The notes beneath the pieces are model-generated. The model was not told where the DNA came from and searched no databases. It saw nothing but the letters and a program-made list of their open reading frames with translations. 37,349 nucleotides of DNA from Hydrogenispora sp. (GTDB lineage: Bacteria; Bacillota; UBA4882; UBA10575): NCBI GenBank assembly GCA_012837705.1, contig DUQQ01000097.1:1-37349 (forward strand), given 5' to 3'. Of the stretch, positions 32,109-37,349 are shown one piece after another; position 1 is the stretch's first letter; each line of letters starts with the position of its first letter. The position numbers and the translations under genes are program-made.

Positions 32109-32201
32109 TTCTCACCCTCCAATTCTGGTTCTGTCCTTAGTATAACTTGAGGGGAGAAAGGCTATCCATCAGCTTTTCCGTTATTAACGGCTTCACAAAC
32201 C

Positions 32202-32762
32202 CTATTTCGCTCGCCGTAAATATTCGCCGGTCCGGGTATCGATCTGCAGAATGTCTCCTTCTTCAATAAAGAGCGGAACGTGCACCACGACACCGGTCTC
32301 CAGGGTGGCCGGTTTGGTCCCACCGGTCGCCGTATCTCCCTTAAAGCCCGGCTCGGTCTGGACCACTTCCAACTCGACCGTGGTCGGGAGGTTAACACCG
32401 ATCGCTTCACCGTTGTACATCTGCACCATCACGGTCATGTTGTCTTTCAGGAATTTGACCCCGTCGCCAATGGTCTTTTCCCCCAGGGTCAGCTGTTCAT
32501 AGGTGTTATTATCCATAAAGACATAGTCATCGTCGCTCTTATATAAAAACATCATCTCTTTCGTTTCGACCCGCGCCAGTGATACTTTTTCCCCCGCGTT
32601 AAAGGTCTTTTCCACCGTATACCCGGTCCGTAGGTTTTTTAGTTTCGAACGGACAAAGGCAGCTCCTTTACCCGGCTTAACGTGCATAAATTCAACCACT
32701 GAATAGAGTTGTCCGTCAATTTCAATCGTTAATCCAGTCCGAAAATCATTTACTGAAATCAT
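32202..32762 (-). CDS. efp: Translation elongation factor P
   Basis: A 186-residue three-domain EF-P that relieves ribosome stalling at proline runs. [20 protein letters not shown]-type start ([11 protein letters not shown]), the tip lysine in [12 protein letters not shown] (about residue 32) and the C-terminal [16 protein letters not shown] are characteristic. The tip lysine is the residue modified in other bacteria. TAAGGAGG precedes the ATG, and a sigma-A promoter lies about 80-110 bp upstream. Gene order pepQ-efp is usual. Confidence 0.97.
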   Translation of the reverse strand: MISVNDFRTGLTIEIDGQLYSVVEFMHVKPGKGAAFVRSKLKNLRTGYTVEKTFNAGEKVSLARVETKEMMFLYKSDDDYVFMDNNTYEQLTLGEKTIGDGVKFLKDNMTVMVQMYNGEAIGVNLPTTVELEVVQTEPGFKGDTATGGTKPATLETGVVVHVPLFIEEGDILQIDTRTGEYLRRAK

Positions 32763-32839
32763 CCCAGTACCTCCTTAAGTCTTATCGTACCCAGAAGCGC
32801 CATCCTTTGACTCTTCTTTACCCCGTTTTTAGCTTTTTT

Positions 32840-32869
32840 ATTTTATCATAGGCCCATCTTCACTGTCGA
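32840..32869 (-). promoter_or_regulatory. Sigma-A-type promoter of efp
   Basis: On the minus strand TCGACA (32864-32869) and TAAAAT (32840-32845) are 18 bp apart. The start would be about 70 bp before the efp ATG, just after the peptidase gene ends. Confidence 0.6.
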
Positions 32870-32889
32870 GAGGAATCTTGGCCATCGCC

Positions 32890-33969
32890 TTAGATCGTCA
32901 ACGTCTTTGGGCTGTTCGTGAGATTCTCAATCCCGTCTTCAGTAATGACGACCACATCCTCAATGCGAATTCCGCCCCAATCGGTCAGATAGATTCCCGG
33001 TTCCACCGTGCAAACCACCCCTGGTTCCAGTACCGTTTCGTCGGTCAGCGATAGGCGTGGGGGTTCATGGATCTGCAGACCTAAACTATGGCCCAGACCA
33101 TGGCCGAAGCGCTCCCCATAACCGGCCGCCGCGATCACTCCCCGCGCTAAGGCGTCTACTTCCTTACCTGTCATTCCGGCGCGCATCCCGGCCAGCGCCG
33201 TTTCCTGAGCCCGCAGGACTAGATCATACAGCTCTTGCTGCTGTGCGGTGGGTGCAGCACCAACCACGATCGTCCGGGTAAAATCGCTACAATAACCATC
33301 ATACCGTGCGCCACCATCCAACACCAGGAGTTCACCAGCTTCGAGCTTTTTCTCGGTCGGCACCCCATGGGGCAAAGCACTCCGCGGCCCAGAAGCGACA
33401 ATCGTCGGGAAAGAAGTCCCTTCCGCCCCCAAATCTCGCTGGAAATACTCGAAGAGAGCGGCAATCTCCTTCTCGGTCCGCCCCGGTTTCAGCTCTGGAA
33501 GGAGCCGGGCCCAGGCCTGATCGGTAATCTGTACCGCTTTCCGGATCGCCGCAATCTCCGCCGCCGATTTTTTCCGCCGCAGCCGGTTCACAAAACCCTC
33601 CGTGGGTGTTAATACACAACACTCCATCCGCTCATAAAGCGCCCGGTAATTCTTTTCGACCAGATGTTCACTTTCAAACCCCCACCGGGAACGGCCACCT
33701 GAACAGATCCTCATAATCTCAGCCGCCACCGTCTCCCAGACCTGCGGCTTATGTTCTTTAACTTGAAAACCAGAATCCTTTACTTCTTCCGCCGCCTGGT
33801 CCAAATAACGGAAATCCGTCAATAAGATTGCTTCCTCCCTGTTTATGACCAAAACACCAGAAGAGCCGGTAAAACCACTCAAATACCGCCGGCTGGCCGG
33901 TGCAGTAACGACAAAGCCATCGAATTTACCTTCAGACAGTAATTGGCGGAACTGTGTCAGTCTTTCCAT
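32890..33969 (-). CDS. Xaa-Pro dipeptidase/aminopeptidase (M24B)
   Basis: A 359-residue metallopeptidase of the pita-bread fold that cleaves X-Pro bonds. The N-terminal creatinase domain is about 1-125. The five metal ligands lie in LDGGARYDGYCSDFTR (two Asp), GHGLGHSLG (His), TVEPGIY (Glu) and GIRIEDVV (Glu). GAGGGGG lies before the ATG. It is directly upstream of efp, a common pairing in Firmicutes that may link proline-peptide turnover to EF-P. Confidence 0.93.
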   Translation of the reverse strand: MERLTQFRQLLSEGKFDGFVVTAPASRRYLSGFTGSSGVLVINREEAILLTDFRYLDQAAEEVKDSGFQVKEHKPQVWETVAAEIMRICSGGRSRWGFESEHLVEKNYRALYERMECCVLTPTEGFVNRLRRKKSAAEIAAIRKAVQITDQAWARLLPELKPGRTEKEIAALFEYFQRDLGAEGTSFPTIVASGPRSALPHGVPTEKKLEAGELLVLDGGARYDGYCSDFTRTIVVGAAPTAQQQELYDLVLRAQETALAGMRAGMTGKEVDALARGVIAAAGYGERFGHGLGHSLGLQIHEPPRLSLTDETVLEPGVVCTVEPGIYLTDWGGIRIEDVVVITEDGIENLTNSPKTLTI

Positions 33970-34004
33970 TACGACCCCCTCTTTCTGTCTTTGCTCTTTA
34001 TCAT

Positions 34005-34023
34005 AAAACCGGCTTTCGCCGAT
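34005..34023 (-). terminator. Short GNRA-loop terminator after the beta-barrel gene
   Basis: On the minus strand ATCGGC-GAAA-GCCGGT forms a 6-bp stem with one G-U pair and a stable tetraloop, then TTTTATG. It is just downstream of the 34032 stop. The TATGAT at 34000-34005 could be a weak -10 for the peptidase gene. Confidence 0.5.
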
Positions 34024-34031
34024 TTTTATTC

Positions 34032-34799
34032 TTAGTAATCCAGTCGCGCTCCGATGGTATAGACACCAAACTCCGCAGTGGACTGGGCCAGAACGACCGC
34101 CCGGGCAAACAGAGAAAGAAAGGAGAAATTCATCCCCGCTTCCCCCATTACGACCGGCCCCTCTTCACCGGCAAAATATACTTCCCCGCCAAAATAAAAC
34201 GGTTTGGTTTCGTATCTAGCGGCAACCTGGTATATCGTCCCCGGGAGCACTTTCGAAGTGACCAGTGTTCCGGTGAACATTCTGAGCAGCCCGCCATAAA
34301 GCCGCAAATTCGTAAGCGGAGCAAACTCCGTCCCCATTTCAAGTTTTCCCGCATTTACGATCAAAAGCGAATAAAAATCCACGTCCAAAACCAGCTTAAT
34401 GAGGTCCGGCCCAAATTTACCCCCCAGATTGATCCGGGGTAAGAACAGGAATTGTTCATCGGCGAGCCACAACATACCCCCAAAGCCATAATAAAGATCG
34501 GGAGTGCCATATTTCGAAGTCGCGTTTAAAACCACCAATTGATCCAGGCCCAAACTCCCGTTTACCGCAAAGACAACCCCTTGTTCCGTCGCTTGACGCA
34601 AGGAAAAATGGTAACTGGTGCCGAGGTCTTCCAACCCGTATGTACCGAGGGTAAAAACACCGATCTCGCCCCGCTGTTCGTCCCGCGCCCACCACTCCGA
34701 AGAAAAAATCATCTCATCCAAAAAACCCGACGCCACTGCTGGTCCCGCTCCGCCTACAATCAAGAAACCGATCACAACCGCGATTAATATGGTGCGCAT
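34032..34799 (-). CDS. Predicted outer-membrane beta-barrel protein, unknown function
   Basis: A 255-residue protein with a clear signal peptide (about 1-24, cleavage near VASG). The rest is alternating hydrophobic/polar strands rich in Gly, Tyr and Phe (VFTLGTYGLEDLG, LYYGFGGMLWLAD, PFYFGGEVYFAG, GVYTIGARLDY). It ends in an aromatic residue like many barrels folded by BamA. I cannot assign a family. Together with the LPS genes it supports a diderm envelope. GAGGG six bases before ATG 34799 sets the start. It has its own promoter and terminator. Confidence 0.65.
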   Translation of the reverse strand: MRTILIAVVIGFLIVGGAGPAVASGFLDEMIFSSEWWARDEQRGEIGVFTLGTYGLEDLGTSYHFSLRQATEQGVVFAVNGSLGLDQLVVLNATSKYGTPDLYYGFGGMLWLADEQFLFLPRINLGGKFGPDLIKLVLDVDFYSLLIVNAGKLEMGTEFAPLTNLRLYGGLLRMFTGTLVTSKVLPGTIYQVAARYETKPFYFGGEVYFAGEEGPVVMGEAGMNFSFLSLFARAVVLAQSTAEFGVYTIGARLDY

Positions 34800-34846
34800 C
34801 AAATACCCTCTTCCTGTTAAAATCATCCTCGGCCAAGCTTATTTTG

Positions 34847-34852
34847 ATTATA
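34847..34852 (-). promoter_or_regulatory. Extended -10 promoter of the beta-barrel gene
   Basis: The minus strand reads TGGTATAAT: a TGn extension with perfect TATAAT. The -35 is weak. It lies about 50 bp before ATG 34799, in the divergent region shared with the LysM gene. Confidence 0.6.
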
Positions 34853-34987
34853 CCAAACTTTACTTTAAACACCACAAAAAGTTTTCACCACCGCCTCCTC
34901 GGAACCAAACCATTACTTGGTTCATAAAATACCATACCGCGTTTTTCTTAAAATTTAATAGCCGAAATTAGGAAAGGAGCTCCCAGC

Positions 34988-35248
34988 ATGGGTATATCTT
35001 ACAACGAGCTCAAATACAGTATCTTATCGGAAGACGATCTTACGGCCCTCATCAAAGGTTTTAACTTTACCAGCGAAGAACCCGGTTGGACCATTGTCAA
35101 GTACGTAGTGCGTGACGGCGATACCATAAATGCACTCAGCGCTCGCTTCAAAGTCCACCGGACCTTAATCCTAAGGCTTAACGCCCTTTCCCCTGGCTCG
35201 ACCATCCAACAAGGGCAAGTATTACTCCTTCCTGAGATCTACACCTAA
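34988..35248 (+). CDS. Small LysM-domain protein
   Basis: An 86-residue protein with one LysM domain (about 37-83: YVVRDGDTINALSARF through INQ-like QQGQVLLLPEIY), a fold that binds peptidoglycan or spore cortex. There is no signal peptide or membrane segment. The protein may thus act in the cytoplasm, as LysM coat-associated proteins do in the mother cell, or use another route. AAAGGAGC lies eight bases before the ATG. It is the first of two plus-strand genes. Confidence 0.83.
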   Translation: MGISYNELKYSILSEDDLTALIKGFNFTSEEPGWTIVKYVVRDGDTINALSARFKVHRTLILRLNALSPGSTIQQGQVLLLPEIYT

Positions 35249-35261
35249 AAACCAGCGCAAT

Positions 35262-35295
35262 GGGGCTAAGCGGCCGCGCCGAAACCGGCCGCCCC
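35262..35295 (+). terminator. Strong GC hairpin between lysM and the MATE gene
   Basis: A 7-bp perfect stem GCGGCCG/CGGCCGC (35270-35276, 35286-35292) is extended by GGG/CCC outside a small bulge. No T run follows, so it is a structural or pausing element rather than a standard terminator. Confidence 0.4.
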
Positions 35296-35386
35296 ACGGA
35301 CAAGCTTGTGCCTCCGCTCCAACTTGACTTTGAGCTTCATCTGTGGAACAATACTTACATCTATGGACAAGAGGAGCGTACAGTCG

Positions 35387-36730
35387 ATGCAAGATCTAAC
35401 CCAGGGTCGAGAAGGCAAACTGATCTTCGCTTTTGCCCTCCCTATGCTAATCGGTAATGTTTTCCAACAACTTTATAACACTGTTGACAGTATTATTGTC
35501 GGTAATACTTTAGGCAAAACCGCCCTGGCCGCCGTAGGCGCCAGTTTTCCCCTGGTTTTTCTCCTGGTTGCGCTCATTATTGGTCTTACCATGGGGTCAA
35601 CCGTATTGATCGCCCAGTTTTATGGCGCGGGCCGCCTCGACCAGGTCAAAAAGACCATCGATACCACCTATATCTTTCTTTTTGTCGCTGCCCTCGTCTG
35701 TACCCTGCTGGGTCTCGTCTCCAGCAAACCTCTGTTAAAATTACTCAAAACCCCGGCCGAAATCTTTCCCCTCGCCCAAACCTATCTCCAGATTATCATC
35801 GCCGGGCTCATCTTTACCTTCGGGTTTAATACCATCAGTGCGGTCCTCCGGGGGTTAGGTAACTCCAAAACCCCCCTCTATTTTTTGATCCTCTCCACCC
35901 TACTCAATATTGTTTTAGACCTGGTTTTTATCCTTTCCTTTGGTTGGGGTGTCGCCGGAGCGGCCTGGGCCACCGTGATTGCGCAAGCGGTGTCTTTCCT
36001 TTTAAGCCAAATTTATCTTGCCCGCCGCTTTGAACTCTTTCGCTTTGATTTAAAGAAGATAACCTTTGACCGAACCATCTTCCTTACCACCCTTAAGATT
36101 GGTCTACCCACCGGCATCCAGCAGATGCTGGTGGCCACTGGCATGATGGCCCTCTCCCGCATTGTCAATAATTTCGGGACCACCGCCGTCGCCGCCTATA
36201 CCGCCGCGGGAAGGATCGACTCCTTCGCCTCCATGCCGGCGATGAACCTCTCCGCCGCCCTTTCCGCTTTTGTCGGCCAAAACTTGGGCGCCGGTAAACC
36301 GGAACGGGTAAAAAGAGGCTATCTCAGCGCACTGGCGATGGCCGGGGTAATCGCCCTCGCGACCACGATCACCGTTGCGCTCTTCGGGCGGGAGTTAATT
36401 GCCCTATTCAATACCGACCCGGAAGTAATCACCATTGGAGCCAGCTATCTAATTATCGTTGGTTCCTTTTACCCCATTTTTGCCTGGATGTTTATTACCA
36501 ATGGGGTGCTACGGGGTGCTGGCGATACGTTAATTCCCATGTTTTTCTCCGTCTTTTCACTCTGGTTGATCCGGGTGCCCGTCTCCAGCCTGCTCGCCCA
36601 AAGAATGGGCACCAATGGGATCTGGTGGGGAATCCCCATTGCCTGGACGATCGGCGCTTTACTCGGTTTCGGCTATTTTCTGTCCGGCCGCTGGAAACGG
36701 CGCTCCATTATTCCAACCACCAAAAAATAA
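35387..36730 (+). CDS. MATE family efflux transporter
   Basis: A 447-residue multidrug/toxin extrusion (NorM/DinF-like) protein with about twelve hydrophobic segments. The typical opening ALPMLIGNVFQQLYNTVDSI begins near residue 17, and the second repeat begins near LKIGLPTGIQQML. PMFFSVFSLWLIRVPV near the end is also usual. MATE proteins export cationic compounds by Na+ or H+ antiport. GAGGAG ten bases before ATG 35387 is better than the site at ATG 35363. Substrate unknown. Confidence 0.92.
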   Translation: MQDLTQGREGKLIFAFALPMLIGNVFQQLYNTVDSIIVGNTLGKTALAAVGASFPLVFLLVALIIGLTMGSTVLIAQFYGAGRLDQVKKTIDTTYIFLFVAALVCTLLGLVSSKPLLKLLKTPAEIFPLAQTYLQIIIAGLIFTFGFNTISAVLRGLGNSKTPLYFLILSTLLNIVLDLVFILSFGWGVAGAAWATVIAQAVSFLLSQIYLARRFELFRFDLKKITFDRTIFLTTLKIGLPTGIQQMLVATGMMALSRIVNNFGTTAVAAYTAAGRIDSFASMPAMNLSAALSAFVGQNLGAGKPERVKRGYLSALAMAGVIALATTITVALFGRELIALFNTDPEVITIGASYLIIVGSFYPIFAWMFITNGVLRGAGDTLIPMFFSVFSLWLIRVPVSSLLAQRMGTNGIWWGIPIAWTIGALLGFGYFLSGRWKRRSIIPTTKK

Positions 36731-36734
36731 AAGG

Positions 36735-36762
36735 AAAAGGGTCCGCCAAAGGACCCTTTTTT
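36735..36762. terminator. Bidirectional terminator between MATE and ferritin-like genes
   Basis: A 10-bp perfect stem AAAAGGGTCC/GGACCCTTTT with a 6-base loop, with T runs on both strands. It ends both convergent genes; the stop of the ferritin-like gene overlaps its edge. Confidence 0.9.
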
Positions 36763-37300
36763 ATCGCTGTGCTTCTCCCCACCCGGGACAATACCGGTTC
36801 ATGGCCTGTTTAAACAGTTTCAAATGATGTTCTTCGTCCAGAATGATCCGGGCGAGTAGCTCCCGAATATGGGGATCGGCAATAAGTTCTTGTTGTCGGC
36901 GGTAATTGCAGATCGCCTCCTGTTCCGCCGCGATATCCGCCGCCAGACGGTCGCAAAGATCCTTTCCATAATAGACGTAGGAAGCATTCCAGTAAGTCGG
37001 GAAGTTATTGCTCAGTGTGCGGTACTCGGGCGCCTCCCCCAGTAGCAAAATAGTCTCTGCCAGTAGTTCCAGATGTTTCATCTCCACAATAGCAATACTT
37101 TTTACCATCCCACTTAATTCTTTTTCAAAATAGTAGTGATGGTATAGATACTGATGAATCGCCGTCATCTCACTGGCCATTCCCGCATAAGCCTCCAAGA
37201 GCAACTGGGCATAGAAAGCATTGGGCGCCACTACCTGGGGTTCGGGATAAGGTACCGGCAAGGTGTAGTTCTTTCTGACCGTGTACGGCCGTTCGCCCAT
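36761..37300 (-). CDS. Ferritin-like di-iron protein
   Basis: A 179-residue four-helix protein. Carboxylate and His ligands are visible in order: the Glu in GMASEMTAIHQY, E-x2-H in VEMKHLELL, the Glu in AEQEAICNY, and E-x2-H in DEEHHLKLF. This fits the ferritin-like/rubrerythrin-type superfamily, possibly in oxidative or metal stress; no rubredoxin tail is present. GGAGGT seven bases before ATG 37300 sets the start; the GTG at 37309 is too close to that site. The upstream region runs to the window edge. Confidence 0.83.
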   Translation of the reverse strand: MGERPYTVRKNYTLPVPYPEPQVVAPNAFYAQLLLEAYAGMASEMTAIHQYLYHHYYFEKELSGMVKSIAIVEMKHLELLAETILLLGEAPEYRTLSNNFPTYWNASYVYYGKDLCDRLAADIAAEQEAICNYRRQQELIADPHIRELLARIILDEEHHLKLFKQAMNRYCPGWGEAQR

Positions 37301-37349
37301 CAACACCACCTCCTATGCTAAATATATGCGGGGATTTTCGAGATAGTCG

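Noticed and set aside
32178-32190. Palindrome CCGTTATTAACGG between efp and the CD1247-like gene
   Set aside because: Too tight a turn for an RNA hairpin, no T run, and no promoter element beside it; single occurrence noted.
1-37349. CRISPR arrays, tRNA or rRNA genes, insertion sequences with transposases
   Set aside because: None recognised on either strand; the only repeats are the elements listed above.

Overview
The window looks like the chromosome of a spore-forming Bacillota that also has an outer membrane (a diderm Firmicute). One stretch carries lipid A synthesis and LPS transport genes (lpxC, fabZ, lpxA, lpxI, lptC, lptA, lptB and one lptF/G permease) plus a likely outer-membrane barrel. 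Another carries the complete spoIIIA sporulation operon, with an alpha/beta-type small acid-soluble spore protein elsewhere. Hydrogenispora/Limnochordia-like lineages fit this mix and the moderate GC, but the placement is an inference; Negativicutes or Halanaerobiia-type diderms are alternatives.

Layout. 1-6870 (minus strand): an envelope operon read lpxC > fabZ > lpxA > terminator/attenuator > lpxI > lptC > lptA > lptB > lptF > DUF3084. 6881-10152 (minus): a two-gene ABC system of uncertain substrate, an importer-type ATPase translationally coupled to an 825-residue membrane protein with a very large extracytoplasmic domain, under a promoter framed by an inverted repeat. 10477-12480 (plus): a DsrE-family protein and an AONS/KBL-family PLP enzyme. 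12592-14493: an SASP gene (minus) divergent from a cysteine-desulfurase-like gene (plus). 14483-22966 (minus): pgsA, rimO, a lytic transglycosylase, coaE, mutM, polA, a second Kae1/TsaD-like gene and nusB. 22992-26191 (minus): DUF2273, amaP, asp23, accC, accB. 26509-31745 (minus): spoIIIAA to spoIIIAH in canonical order. 31839-34799 (minus): CD1247-like gene, efp, Xaa-Pro peptidase, beta-barrel candidate. 34988-36730 (plus): a LysM protein and a MATE transporter. 36761-37300 (minus): a ferritin-like di-iron protein.

How the genes connect: lpxC, fabZ and lpxA cover early lipid A and fatty acid steps, lpxI a later one, and the Lpt genes transport of the finished LPS. AccB/AccC supply malonyl-CoA to the same fatty acid pool. 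The spoIIIA operon builds the mother-cell to forespore channel.

Main non-routine observations: (1) an intergenic element of about 130 bp present three times at near-constant length and in the same orientation, whose 3' half keeps a hairpin despite sequence change, with a possible partial fourth copy; (2) the unusual ABC system, whose membrane protein ends in an EAA-like coupling motif with no helix after it; (3) a sigma-E-type promoter for spoIIIA lying inside the terminator hairpin of the preceding gene, so that its transcript would not form that terminator.
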